Assembly (NCBI GenBank): GCA_030148045.1
Contig: JASBUE010000154.1
Coordinates: forward strand, 1 to 12,752
Direction of reading: 5' to 3'
Source: Candidatus Tenderia sp.
Lineage (GTDB): Bacteria; Pseudomonadota; Gammaproteobacteria; Tenderiales; Tenderiaceae
Length of the DNA: 12,752 nt
Shown here: positions 1-7,379 of the stretch, piece by piece
Position numbering within the stretch: position 1 is the first letter of the stretch
Layout: every line of letters starts with the position of its first letter
The notes under the pieces: model-generated
Told to the model about the DNA's origin: nothing
What the model saw: only the letters and a program-made list of their open reading frames with translations
Databases searched by the model: none
Made by a program: the position numbers and the translations under genes

Positions 1-476
1 GCACCCAGCAGCTTCATGCGATATACGTTCAGAGCCTGACGCTGCACGTCTTCGGCGCCCATGTACACTTCGCATTTCAGACCCAGGCGCGCCGCCACCG
101 TGGCGGAAGCCACGCCGTGCTGACCGGCGCCGGTCTCGGCGATGATACGGGTCTTGCCCAGGTGTTTGGCCAGCAGCGCCTGGCCGATGGTGTTGTTGAC
201 CTTGTGGGCGCCGGTGTGATTCAGGTCTTCGCGTTTCAGATAGACCCTGGCGCCGCCGAGGATCTCGGTCCAGCGTTCAGCAAAATAGAGCGGCGAGGGC
301 CGGCCGACGTAGTCGGCCAGATCCTTGTCCAACTCCGCCTGGAAATCGGCGTCGTGTTTTAATCGCTCGTAGGCCGCGGTCAACTCGTCCAACGGCTCCA
401 TCAAAGTCTCCGCCACGAAGCGGCCGCCGTAGGGACCGAAGTGGCCACTGGCGTCAGGTAGGTTCGCTTTCGACAC
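1..476 (-). CDS. trpB: Tryptophan synthase beta subunit, N-terminal part (cut by window edge)
   Basis: This is the PLP enzyme that condenses indole with L-serine to make tryptophan, working as an alpha2-beta2 complex with TrpA in the cytoplasm. About 158 codons are visible, with the 3' end beyond position 1. The N-terminus carries the family motif GPYGGRFVAET (about residues 14-24). The segment KREDLNHTGAHKVNN contains the PLP-binding lysine at K92 by my count, and AETGAGQHGVA follows. The start is inferred as a GTG at 476-474, because a good Shine-Dalgarno (AGGAG) lies about 9 bases upstream and the GTG begins just before the conserved region. This start lies inside the last codons of trpF in another frame, so the genes overlap by 23 bases and translation is probably coupled. 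trpA is expected next, outside the window. Identity is certain from the motifs; only the exact start is inferred. Confidence 0.96.
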   Translation of the reverse strand, partial: MSKANLPDASGHFGPYGGRFVAETLMEPLDELTAAYERLKHDADFQAELDKDLADYVGRPSPLYFAERWTEILGGARVYLKREDLNHTGAHKVNNTIGQALLAKHLGKTRIIAETGAGQHGVASATVAARLGLKCEVYMGAEDVQRQALNVYRMKLLG

Positions 477-1086
477 GTCTCACTTCTCCTATGAATGCCG
501 CCAGCTTGGCCGCATCCTTGATGCCCTTGGCCGACTCCACACCGCCGCTGACATCGACGGCATAAGGCCGCACCTGTTTGATGGCCGCGCCGACGTTGTC
601 AGGCGTCAGACCGCCCGCCAGGACAATTGAATGCGCCAATTCCTCCGGTACCCGGGCCCAGTCGAAGGACTCGCCCGTGCCACCCGGCACCCCCGCCCGG
701 TAACTGTCCAGTAACAGACCGCGGGCCTGATGATAGCGTTCCGCCTGGGCCCGCAGATCCACACCGTCAGCCATGCGGATGGCCTTGAGCCAGGGGCGCC
801 CGAAGCGGGCGCAGAACTCGGGCGGCTCGTCACCGTGAAACTGGATCATGTCCAAAGACAACGCGGCCAGCACGGTCTTCACCTGTTCTGCAGGCGGGTC
901 GACGAACAGTCCCACCGTGGTGACGAAGGGCGGCAGGATGGCGGCAATTGCCGCGGCCTGCGCCGGCGTCACCGCGCGCGGGCTGCTGTCGTAGAACACC
1001 AGACCGATGGCATCCGCCCCCAGCCGCGCCGCCTCGCGGCCGTCTTCGAGCCGGGTGATGCCACAGATTTTGATGCGCGTGCGCAT
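454..1086 (-). CDS. trpF: Phosphoribosylanthranilate isomerase
   Basis: TrpF isomerises N-(5-phosphoribosyl)anthranilate to the carboxyphenylamino-deoxyribulose phosphate, the third step of tryptophan synthesis. The 210-residue product matches the usual single-domain TIM barrel of about 200-210 residues. It begins MRTRIKICGITR, where C8 is the expected general base. GLVFYDSSPR lies near residue 28, QFHGDE near 82, and LLLDSY holds the expected general acid D127. The phosphate-binding end has LAGGLTPDNV (157-166) and DVSGGVES (178-185). The frame stays open far upstream to about 1458, but that extension is arginine-rich and overlaps trxC, so the ATG at 1086 directly before KICGIT is chosen. 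No strong Shine-Dalgarno is seen there. trxC lies 67 bases upstream on the same strand and trpB overlaps the 3' end. The gene is a stand-alone TrpF, not fused to TrpC. Confidence 0.97.
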   Translation of the reverse strand: MRTRIKICGITRLEDGREAARLGADAIGLVFYDSSPRAVTPAQAAAIAAILPPFVTTVGLFVDPPAEQVKTVLAALSLDMIQFHGDEPPEFCARFGRPWLKAIRMADGVDLRAQAERYHQARGLLLDSYRAGVPGGTGESFDWARVPEELAHSIVLAGGLTPDNVGAAIKQVRPYAVDVSGGVESAKGIKDAAKLAAFIGEVRRVESEPT

Positions 1087-1153
1087 GACTCTCGGTGCGG
1101 TTCCAAAAGGGGGGAATGTTACCAGATTTTCGGGGCTTGGGCGCACGCAGCCC

Positions 1154-1587
<434 letters not shown>

Positions 1588-1588
<1 letters not shown>

Positions 1589-1782
1589 TATAGCAGTTGA
1601 AGCTGACGGGGGTTATAAATCAAAGGGCCGCCCAGCCTGTGCCTGGCCTTGTCATGCCATTGCTGATAACGGTCCAGGCCGCAAAAATGAATCACATAAC
1701 CATTGGCCCCGGAGCACCGGATCTCCTTCAGACACGGTTCGCGCTTCACGGATTCTTGTTTGACCTTGCGGGTGTCGCTCAT
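1588..1782 (-). CDS. Small Cys/His-containing protein of unknown function, translationally coupled to trxC
   Basis: I do not recognise this 64-aa protein as a named family. It is basic, starts MSDTRKVKQES, and has no membrane segment or signal peptide. Its central part holds three cysteines (C17, C23, C34) and several histidines (H32, H43, H48) around GANGYVIHFCGLDRYQQW, which could bind a metal or be redox-active; that is inference. Two things argue it is real. A strong Shine-Dalgarno (GGAGGG) lies 5 bases before the ATG at 1782. Its TAG stop also overlaps the trxC start by one base, an arrangement typical of coupled genes. A longer version starting at 1812 is possible, but it would place the Shine-Dalgarno inside the gene. 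It is the first gene of the trxC-trpF-trpB transcription unit. Function is unknown. Confidence 0.75.
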
Positions 1783-1802
1783 CCTGTCCCTCCAGCCTTG
1801 CC

Positions 1803-1831
1803 ATCTTAACAAATGATAACAATAAGTTTAA
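1803..1831 (-). promoter_or_regulatory. Weak candidate promoter for the small ORF-trxC-trpF-trpB operon
   Basis: On the minus strand, TTAAAC (1831-1826) and TAAGAT (1808-1803) are separated by exactly 17 bases in an AT-rich patch just upstream of the first operon gene. The match to the sigma-70 consensus is only partial (about 3/6 and 4/6). Transcription would begin only a few bases before the Shine-Dalgarno. The position is sensible but the motif is weak. Confidence 0.3.
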
Positions 1832-1884
1832 TACGGATTTACCTTCACCACAGCGACAACAGGCGATGCCTCCACCGCACACTA

Positions 1885-2045
1885 GGGCCTGTCGGGTTTA
1901 GGGGGATTGTAGCGAGGGAGTGGGAGAGCGAGCACAAATTTTCACGATTTTGAGGCGCATAGTGGTTCTACGCAACGAAAAATCGGGGATATTTGAGCCG
2001 CTCTCCCGCTTCCGCAACCAATTCATCCTAAACCCGACAGGCTCC
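1885..2045. mobile_element. Palindromic non-coding element with perfect 16-bp terminal inverted repeats (MITE-like)
   Basis: GCCTGTCGGGTTTAGG at 1887-1902 is repeated exactly in inverted orientation at 2027-2042. The arms keep pairing inwards: GGGAGAGCG at 1922-1930 matches its reverse complement at 1999-2007. CAAATTTTCACGATTTT on the left pairs imperfectly with the right-arm segment around 1975-1995. The centre (about 1956-1975) forms a small hairpin around TAG..CTA. The whole unit could therefore fold as one hairpin of about 160 nt. The ends are flanked by CTAG on both sides (1882-1885 and 2045-2048). That would fit a TA duplication at a CTAG target, as known for IS630-type elements, but this is inference. 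It encodes no protein. It accounts for most of the 325-base gene-free stretch 1783-2107; the remainder (2046-2107) shows nothing I can name. It lies between the truA stop and the next operon and could act as a transcript-end structure. Confidence 0.8.
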
Positions 2046-2107
2046 TAGGCTTTGCGATTTGAATGTATTGCCTGACACCTCTACTGTTGCCGGGATTTTT
2101 CCAGCCC

Positions 2108-2887
2108 TCACCAGATGGCGGCTGATTCACCGATCTGGGGTAATTGGAACGGTTCCGGATAGGTCACACGGGTGAGATAGAGTCCCGCGGGTGGCGCGGT
2201 CACCCCCCCCAAGGTACGGTCGCGCTGTTCCAGCACCTCGGCCGCCCACGCCACCGGCCGCTCCCCCGTGCCGATGGCCATCAACACCCCGGCGATGTTG
2301 CGCACCATGTGGTGCAGAAAGGCATTGGCCTCGATGTCGATGAATATCAGTTCATCGTTGCGGGATACGTCGAGCCGGTAGACGGTACGCACCGGGCTCT
2401 TGGCCTGACAACCCATCGCACGGTAGGCGGAAAAATCGTGTTCGCCCAGCAGCAGGCGTCCCGCCTCGGCCATGCGTCCCTCATCCAGGGGACGGAAATT
2501 CCAGGCGGTGCGCCGCGCCAGAAAGGTGGGCCGTACGTGGCGGTTGTAGATAACATAGCGGTAACGACGGCGCACGGCGCTGAAGCGGGCGTGGAACTCG
2601 TCACCGACCGGCGCCGCCCAGAGGGTCGCCACCTCTTTGGGCAAGTTGGCGTTGGCGCCGAACACCCAGGAACGCATGCTGCGCTGCACGTCGGTATCGA
2701 AGTGGATCACCTGCTCGGCGGCGTGCACCCCAGTATCGGTGCGCCCGGCGCAGATCACCCGCACCGGCCTATCGGCCACCTTGGCGAGGGCCTGCTCCAC
2801 CGCTGCCTGTACCGAGGGCGAATGATCCTGAAATTGCCAACCGCTAAAGGCGCTGCCGTCGTATTCCACGCCCAAGGCAATACGCAT
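2108..2887 (-). CDS. truA: tRNA pseudouridine(38-40) synthase
   Basis: TruA converts uridines 38, 39 and 40 of the tRNA anticodon stem to pseudouridine and acts as a dimer in the cytoplasm. The 259-residue protein has the expected length and opens with MRIALGVEYDGSAFSGWQ. CAGRTDTGVHA carries the catalytic aspartate D51. Further in are the AVRRRYRY and SPVR segments, and the C-terminal domain has FLHHMVRNIAG, also typical of TruA. It uses an ATG at 2887. In many gammaproteobacteria truA sits directly before trpF. Here the palindromic element, a small gene and trxC lie between them. pyrC starts 237 bases away on the opposite strand, so 2888-3124 should hold divergent promoters. Confidence 0.97.
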   Translation of the reverse strand: MRIALGVEYDGSAFSGWQFQDHSPSVQAAVEQALAKVADRPVRVICAGRTDTGVHAAEQVIHFDTDVQRSMRSWVFGANANLPKEVATLWAAPVGDEFHARFSAVRRRYRYVIYNRHVRPTFLARRTAWNFRPLDEGRMAEAGRLLLGEHDFSAYRAMGCQAKSPVRTVYRLDVSRNDELIFIDIEANAFLHHMVRNIAGVLMAIGTGERPVAWAAEVLEQRDRTLGGVTAPPAGLYLTRVTYPEPFQLPQIGESAAIW

Positions 2888-3124
2888 TTATCCTGTTTCC
2901 TATTCAAGCCTGGCGCATCATTCTACCTCATCGTCCTATGCTGAAACGAAAACGCCGGGCTGTTGCCTGAATCTCCGCCCGAGGAACGGCGACCGGAGGC
3001 GTGGAGACCAACCCCTATATCCCTTCTTTATGGCAACTGGGGGTTCCTCCCCACAATCAGGTGCCGAGAATTCGCCCGGAAATGGCATAATGTTGAAGCG
3101 TATATCACCCCCTGGGAGTATTTT

Positions 3125-4180
3125 GTGGATTATCTGACCATTACCCGGCCGGACGACTGGCACCTCCATCTGCGCGACAACACCGCCCTGGCCACCACCG
3201 TGCCCCATGCCGCCGCCCAATTCGGCCGCGCCATCGTGATGCCCAATCTGCGCCCGCCAGTGACCACCACCGAGGCGGCCCTGGCCTATCGCCGGCGGAT
3301 TCTGGAAGCCCGCCCGCCAGGGAACGACTTCGAACCACTGATGACGCTTTACCTGACCGACAACACCTCGGCAGAGGAGATCCGCCAAGCCAAGGCCAGC
3401 GGCCACATTCACGGCGTCAAGCTCTACCCCGCCGGCGCCACCACCAATTCGGATGCCGGTGTCACCCGCCTGGAAAAGGTCTATGGCACCCTGGCCGCCA
3501 TGGAGGAAGCGGACCTGCCGCTGCTGGTCCATGGCGAGGTCACCGATCCCGGCATCGACATCTTCGACCGGGAGAAGGTCTTCATCGAACAGAAACTGGC
3601 ACCGCTCACCGAACGCTTTCCCAAGCTGCGTATCGTCTTCGAACACATCACCACCAAGGACGCGGCCGACTTCGTGCTGTTCGCCCGCGAGAACGTGGCC
3701 GCCACCATCACCGCCCACCACCTGCTGCTCAACCGCAACGACATGTTGGCGGGCGGCATCCGGCCGCACCATTACTGTCTGCCGGTACTGAAACGGGAAC
3801 GGCACCGCCAAGCCCTGCTGAAGGTGGCCACCAGCGGCAATCCCAAATTCTTCCTCGGCACCGACAGCGCCCCGCACGCCAAGGGCGCCAAGGAGAGCGA
3901 CTGTGGCTGCGCTGGCATCTACACCGCCTTCGCGGCCATCGAACTCTACGCCGAGGCCTTCGAAGCGGCCGGGGCGCTGGGCAAGCTGGACGGCTTCGCC
4001 GGCCGTCACGGGCCGCAGTTCTACGGCCTGCCCGTCAGCGAACAGACCCTGTCGCTGGCGCGCCGGGAATGGGCTGTGCCGAAGGAATTTACCTATGGCG
4101 ACGGCGTGGTGGTACCGTTACGGGCCGGCGCCACTCTGAGCTGGCAGCTGGTCAAAAATGAAGAGACCCGCGACGCCTAA
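3125..4180 (+). CDS. pyrC: Dihydroorotase (short, E. coli PyrC type)
   Basis: This is a zinc metalloenzyme that reversibly cyclises N-carbamoyl-aspartate to dihydroorotate in pyrimidine synthesis. The 351-residue product contains the full metal site: HLH (H13, H15), the lysine normally carboxylated in GVKLYPAGATT (K99), H136 in LVHGEV, H174 in EHITTKDAAD, and D247 in LGTDSAPH. The spacing follows the E. coli enzyme with a constant offset of three. The frame is open back to 2963. The GTG at 3125 is preferred because GGAG lies 6 bases upstream and the resulting length matches the family of about 345 residues; the 54 upstream residues look non-homologous. rnt follows 35 bases downstream on the same strand, a pairing I recall from pseudomonads. 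A CATAAT at 3086-3091 might be a -10 box, but I see no convincing -35. Confidence 0.97.
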   Translation: MDYLTITRPDDWHLHLRDNTALATTVPHAAAQFGRAIVMPNLRPPVTTTEAALAYRRRILEARPPGNDFEPLMTLYLTDNTSAEEIRQAKASGHIHGVKLYPAGATTNSDAGVTRLEKVYGTLAAMEEADLPLLVHGEVTDPGIDIFDREKVFIEQKLAPLTERFPKLRIVFEHITTKDAADFVLFARENVAATITAHHLLLNRNDMLAGGIRPHHYCLPVLKRERHRQALLKVATSGNPKFFLGTDSAPHAKGAKESDCGCAGIYTAFAAIELYAEAFEAAGALGKLDGFAGRHGPQFYGLPVSEQTLSLARREWAVPKEFTYGDGVVVPLRAGATLSWQLVKNEETRDA

Positions 4181-4215
4181 GCGCCCCATCCAACCAACAC
4201 AACCGAATTGATCTG

Positions 4216-4830
4216 ATGTCATTATCAAATCCCAGAATCGCCGACCGCTTCCGCGGTTTCCTGCCGGTGGTGATCGACGTGGAGACCGCCGGCTTCAACG
4301 CCGCCACCGACGCCCTGCTGGAAATCGCCGCCGTGATGATCGACATGGACGAGGACGGCCAGCTCTATCGCGCCCACACCCATGCCTGTCACGTGGCCCC
4401 CTTCCCCGGCGCCAATCTGGAGAAGGCCGCTCTGGCCTTCATAGGCATCGATCCGCACCACCCTTTTCGGGCCGCGCTGGCGGAAAGAGAGGCGCTGGAA
4501 AAGGTCTTCCAGCCCATCCGCGCCGAGATCAAGCGCACCGACTGCAGCCGCGCCATCCTGGTGGGCCACAATCCCTTTTTCGATCTCGGGTTCATCAAGG
4601 CGGCGGTAGAACGCACCCAGGTCAAAAACCCCTTTCATGCCTTCAGCACCTTCGACACCGCCACCCTGGGCGCGCTGGCCTACGGCCAGACGGTGCTGGC
4701 CCGCGCGGTGCAGGCCGCCGATATCGAATGGGATCAAAGCGAAGCCCACTCGGCCATCTATGACGCGGAGAAGACCGCCGACCTGTTCTGCAGCGTCGTC
4801 AACACCTGGCACGAGTTGCAGTCGCTTTAG
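4216..4830 (+). CDS. rnt: Ribonuclease T
   Basis: RNase T is a 3'-5' exoribonuclease that trims the 3' ends of tRNA (including CCA end turnover), 5S and 23S rRNA. It works as a cytoplasmic homodimer. The 204-aa protein shows all DEDDh residues: D21 and E23 in VVIDVETAGF, D123 in GHNPFFDLGF, and H178 with D183 in EAHSAIYDAEKTA. PFHAFSTFDTATLGALAYGQ is the usual middle segment. Length is typical for the family. The ATG at 4216 is the first plausible start, although only a weak ribosome-binding site is visible before it. It probably shares a transcript with pyrC, whose stop is 35 bases upstream. Its 3' end faces the convergent sensor-kinase gene with a gap of only 16 bases. Confidence 0.97.
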   Translation: MSLSNPRIADRFRGFLPVVIDVETAGFNAATDALLEIAAVMIDMDEDGQLYRAHTHACHVAPFPGANLEKAALAFIGIDPHHPFRAALAEREALEKVFQPIRAEIKRTDCSRAILVGHNPFFDLGFIKAAVERTQVKNPFHAFSTFDTATLGALAYGQTVLARAVQAADIEWDQSEAHSAIYDAEKTADLFCSVVNTWHELQSL

Positions 4831-4846
4831 CCTGGAGGGGGTGCCC

Positions 4847-6166
4847 CTACGGCCGCCCCGGCAGCACTACCTCCACCCTGAAGCCGCCCAGCCGCTCCGA
4901 TTCACCGAACACCAGGCTGCCCTGATAGTATTCGACGATGTCGCGCACGATGGCCAGACCCAGGCCGTGACCGGCGGTGGTCTCGTCCAGGCGACGGCCG
5001 CGCTGGTCCAGCTGCTGGCGCAGGCCGGGCGGGCAGCCCGGGCCGTCGTCCTCCACCGCCACGGCCAGGCCGGGGGTGTCGTAAACGGTTAAGCGCACAC
5101 GGTGGCGCGCCCACTTGCAGGCGTTGTCGAGCAGGTTGCCGAACAGTTCCAGCATGTCCTCGCGATCGCCGGCAAAGGTCTTGCCCGCCGGGATGTCCAG
5201 TTCGATCTCGAGGTCCCGTTCGGCGTAGATCTGCTTCAGAATAGCAACCAGACCATCGAACTCGCGCGCCGGATCGAAACTCAGCCCCGGCGTCGAGACC
5301 CCGGCCAGGCGCGCCCGCTTGAGCTGGCGATCGATGATCTGGCGCATGGTGTCGGTCTGCTCCCGAAGCTGGCGTCCCAGTTGTGGATATCGCTGCACCA
5401 CCTCACTGTCTTCCAGCCGTACCAGCACCGTCAGCGGCGTTTTCAGTGCATGGGCCAGATTGCCGAGGGCGGCACGGGAACGCTCGAGGCGATCCTGCAT
5501 CACCTGCAACAAGCGGTTGAACTCCTTGACCAGAGGATGCACCTCGGCGGGCACCGCTTCACGCAAGCGCGTGACTTCCCCCATCTCCAGGCGCTTCACA
5601 TCCTCGATCACCCAGTCCAGCGGCCGCAGGCTGCGTTTGGCGATAAAGGCCAGCAACAGGATCACCAGCACCATCAGCACCAGGCTGATAAGGGCGTAAC
5701 GCTGCCTGAACTGATTCAACCGCTCGAGCAGCGGGGTCATATCCTCCGCCACCACGATGCGCAGCTCATGTCCCTGTTTGATGAAATCACGCACGATCAC
5801 CAGCAACAGCTGCTGCTGCGGGCCATGCAGGTACTGTGGCTCGCCGGCCAGCGAAAAAGAGGGGAATTCCTCGTCCCAGAGGGAACGTGAGCGCAGCTGT
5901 TGCGCGCCGCTCTGAACCAGATAATAGTGTCCGGAAAAGGGCGCGTGGTAGATGGCGTCATCGCGGCGGGCATCGAAGCGGATGCGGCCCTCGGGCGTAA
6001 ATCCCGTGTTGGCCAACAGGTTGTCGGCGTCGTGCTCCAGGCGCGCGACGACGTAGTCTTCCGTGACTGTCTGCACCGCCGTACTGACCACCCACCACTG
6101 CAGTATGAACAGCGCCACCAGACTCAGGCCCAGGCCCAGGCCCAGGCGGGCGAGCAGCGACTTCAC
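4847..6166 (-). CDS. Sensor histidine kinase of an OmpR-type two-component system
   Basis: This is an inner-membrane sensor kinase expected to phosphorylate the response regulator encoded just upstream. The 439-residue order is: a transmembrane segment at about 8-30; a periplasmic sensor region of about 125 residues containing HYYLVQSG and RSRSLWDEEFP; a second transmembrane segment at about 158-176; and a HAMP-like linker. The phosphoacceptor H239 lies in LAHALKTPLTVL. The ATPase domain has the N box (GNLLDNACKWA, about 343-353), G1 box (DDGPG, 373-377) and G2 box (GHGLGLAIV, 399-407). The H box resembles PhoQ-type kinases. It starts at a GTG overlapping the regulator stop as GTGA, so synthesis is probably coupled. 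The first membrane helix is coded partly by a 6-bp tandem repeat. The ligand is unknown; metal or envelope signals are plausible for PepSY-linked kinases but unproven. Confidence 0.95.
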   Translation of the reverse strand: MKSLLARLGLGLGLSLVALFILQWWVVSTAVQTVTEDYVVARLEHDADNLLANTGFTPEGRIRFDARRDDAIYHAPFSGHYYLVQSGAQQLRSRSLWDEEFPSFSLAGEPQYLHGPQQQLLLVIVRDFIKQGHELRIVVAEDMTPLLERLNQFRQRYALISLVLMVLVILLLAFIAKRSLRPLDWVIEDVKRLEMGEVTRLREAVPAEVHPLVKEFNRLLQVMQDRLERSRAALGNLAHALKTPLTVLVRLEDSEVVQRYPQLGRQLREQTDTMRQIIDRQLKRARLAGVSTPGLSFDPAREFDGLVAILKQIYAERDLEIELDIPAGKTFAGDREDMLELFGNLLDNACKWARHRVRLTVYDTPGLAVAVEDDGPGCPPGLRQQLDQRGRRLDETTAGHGLGLAIVRDIVEYYQGSLVFGESERLGGFRVEVVLPGRP

Positions 6167-6834
6167 GCCTTGCCGGCCCCGAACACGTAGCCCTGGCCCC
6201 GCTTGGTCTGGATCAGCTCCTTGCCCAGCTTCTGGCGCAGCCGGTTGACGTAGACCTCGATGACGTTGCTGTCCTTGTCGGAATCATAGTCATAGACATG
6301 CTCGGTCAATACCGATTTCGACAGTACGCGGCCGGGATGGAGCATGAAATAGCGCAGCAGGCGGAACTCGGTACCGGTCAGCTCGAACACCTCGCCGGCG
6401 GCGGTGGTGACGGTCTGCCTGCCCTCATCCAGCTTCAGTTGCGCCACCTGCAGTTCATCGCCGCCGGTTTGGGCATTGTGGCGCCTGACCACGGCCTGCA
6501 TGCGCGCTAGCAACTCCTCCACATGGAACGGTTTGGCCAGATAGTCGTCGGCCCCGGCCTTGAAACCGTCCACTTTCTCGTGCCAGGCGTCACGGGCGGT
6601 GAGAATCACCACCGGCACCTTGTTGCCGCGGCCGCGCCAGTTGCGCAGCACCTCAAGCCCGGAACGTTGCTGCAGGCCCAGGTCGAGCACCACCAGGTCG
6701 TAGTCTTCTTCCTCACCCATGAATTCGGCATCGACACCGTTGTCGATCAGGTCCACGGCAAACCCGGCCCGCGCCAGGTCGTGTTTGAGCTGTTGCCCCA
6801 ACCCCGGATCGTCCTCGACCAGCAGCACCCTCAT
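6163..6834 (-). CDS. OmpR/PhoP-family response regulator
   Basis: This cytoplasmic DNA-binding regulator is the partner of the adjacent histidine kinase. The 223-residue protein has a complete receiver domain: acidic pocket EDD (7-9), phosphoacceptor D51 in VVLDLGL, T79 in VILTAR and K101 in YLAKPF. The C-terminal winged helix (about 125-220) contains FELTGTEFRLLRYFMLHPGRVLSK and ends NVIEVYVNRLRQKLG then RGQGYVF. The architecture is that of QseB/PhoP-like regulators. The ATG at 6834 follows the PepSY gene stop after 3 bases, and the 3' end overlaps the kinase start by 4 bases. The target genes cannot be read from the sequence; autoregulation of this operon would be the default expectation. 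All catalytic residues are present. Confidence 0.96.
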   Translation of the reverse strand: MRVLLVEDDPGLGQQLKHDLARAGFAVDLIDNGVDAEFMGEEEDYDLVVLDLGLQQRSGLEVLRNWRGRGNKVPVVILTARDAWHEKVDGFKAGADDYLAKPFHVEELLARMQAVVRRHNAQTGGDELQVAQLKLDEGRQTVTTAAGEVFELTGTEFRLLRYFMLHPGRVLSKSVLTEHVYDYDSDKDSNVIEVYVNRLRQKLGKELIQTKRGQGYVFGAGKA

Positions 6835-6837
6835 CGT

Positions 6838-7149
6838 CTAATGCTCCGTCTCACCCTCTGTCTCCCAGAGAAAACGGCCGTCACCGGCGTCGTAGTAATA
6901 CTCACGCACGGCACCGCGCTCATCGACGAACTCGATTTCATAGACATAGCGGCCGTCCTGATGCTCCAGCTCGATTTCGATGATCCGGCCGCCATGGCGA
7001 GCGCGGGCATCCTTCAGGATCTGTTCCAAGGGCACGATCTCACCGGCCTCGCGCAGCCGTTTGGCGTCGTCATGCCCCCCCTCCGAGGCCACACCGAGAG
7101 TACTGCTCAAGCCGCACAGCAGGCCAAATACTATCAGCGCCTGTTTCAT
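6838..7149 (-). CDS. Small exported PepSY-domain protein, first gene of the two-component operon
   Basis: The 103-aa product begins with a clear signal peptide: MKQ, then ALIVFGLLCGLSSTLG and a likely cut near A21. It should therefore be periplasmic, about 80 residues after processing. The mature part has the PepSY pattern: REAGEIVPLEQIL, then an alpha-beta segment GRIIEIELEHQDGRYVYEIE and a terminal YYYDAGDGRFL. It is rich in acidic residues. PepSY domains are known as inhibitory or binding modules and often accompany two-component systems. A role in signal sensing or metal binding next to the kinase is inference. The ATG at 7149 is chosen because it starts the signal peptide and follows GGAG by 8 bases. 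The frame stays open to 7233, but the added residues would bury the signal peptide. Only 3 bases separate its stop from the regulator start. Confidence 0.88.
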   Translation of the reverse strand: MKQALIVFGLLCGLSSTLGVASEGGHDDAKRLREAGEIVPLEQILKDARARHGGRIIEIELEHQDGRYVYEIEFVDERGAVREYYYDAGDGRFLWETEGETEH

Positions 7150-7154
7150 GCTAA

Positions 7155-7220
7155 TCACTCCATCCAAACGAACGCGGCTCGCTGCACCGCCTGCAAGCAT
7201 CCTAAAGCAAAATTTTCCAT
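7155..7220 (-). CDS. Possible leader ORF (21 codons) ahead of the PepSY gene
   Basis: A short frame starting at ATG 7220 encodes MENFALGCLQAVQRAAFVWM plus one more residue and stops with TGA at 7157-7155, five bases before the PepSY start. It has an unusually good Shine-Dalgarno (GGAGG, about 6 bases upstream). The PepSY gene's own GGAG lies within the last codons of this ORF, so ribosomes translating it would cover or re-initiate at the downstream start. It matches no attenuator peptide I know, and no run of a single amino acid is present. It could be a chance frame. Confidence 0.4.
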   Translation of the reverse strand: MENFALGCLQAVQRAAFVWME

Positions 7221-7301
7221 GCCTCACCTCCACTCAGTTGTACTGTCCGAAAGCGTAACGGGAAAACATAAATTCAAGCTGAAACGGACTCGCCATTAAC
7301 G

Positions 7302-7330
7302 CAAAAAGCCGCTCCTTGCGGAGCGGCTTG
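7302..7330 (-). terminator. Intrinsic terminator downstream of grxD
   Basis: On the minus strand, the perfect 10-bp stem AAGCCGCTCC (7329-7320) / GGAGCGGCTT (7315-7306) with the 4-base loop GCAA is followed by a run of Ts (complement of AAAAA, 7307-7303). It lies about 50 bases beyond the grxD stop and insulates the PepSY operon, transcribed in the same direction, from grxD read-through. Confidence 0.92.
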
Positions 7331-7379
7331 TGCTGACGTGCCGATGTATAACTCTGGCGTAATATGATCGACCGGCCGC

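Noticed and set aside
2144..2944. 266-codon plus-strand frame over truA
   Set aside because: Antisense shadow of truA; composition is His/Gly-rich with no recognisable domain.
2963..3124. 54-codon N-terminal extension of PyrC
   Set aside because: The family begins at the DYLTITRPDDWHLHLRD region. A GTG with a proper Shine-Dalgarno sits exactly there, and the upstream residues resemble no dihydroorotase.
2936..4009. 357-codon open frame antisense to pyrC
   Set aside because: It is glycine/valine-rich with no recognisable motif and lies wholly over a clear dihydroorotase gene. Long antisense frames are expected in GC-rich DNA with strong codon bias.
4836..4848. Small hairpin AGGGG-GTG-CCCCT between rnt and the kinase gene
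   Set aside because: The stem is only 5 bp with no T tract on either strand, so it is not a convincing bidirectional terminator.
5102..5890. 262-codon plus-strand frame antisense to the histidine kinase
   Set aside because: Gln/His/Leu-rich shadow of an unambiguous kinase with all catalytic boxes; no ribosome-binding context or family motif.
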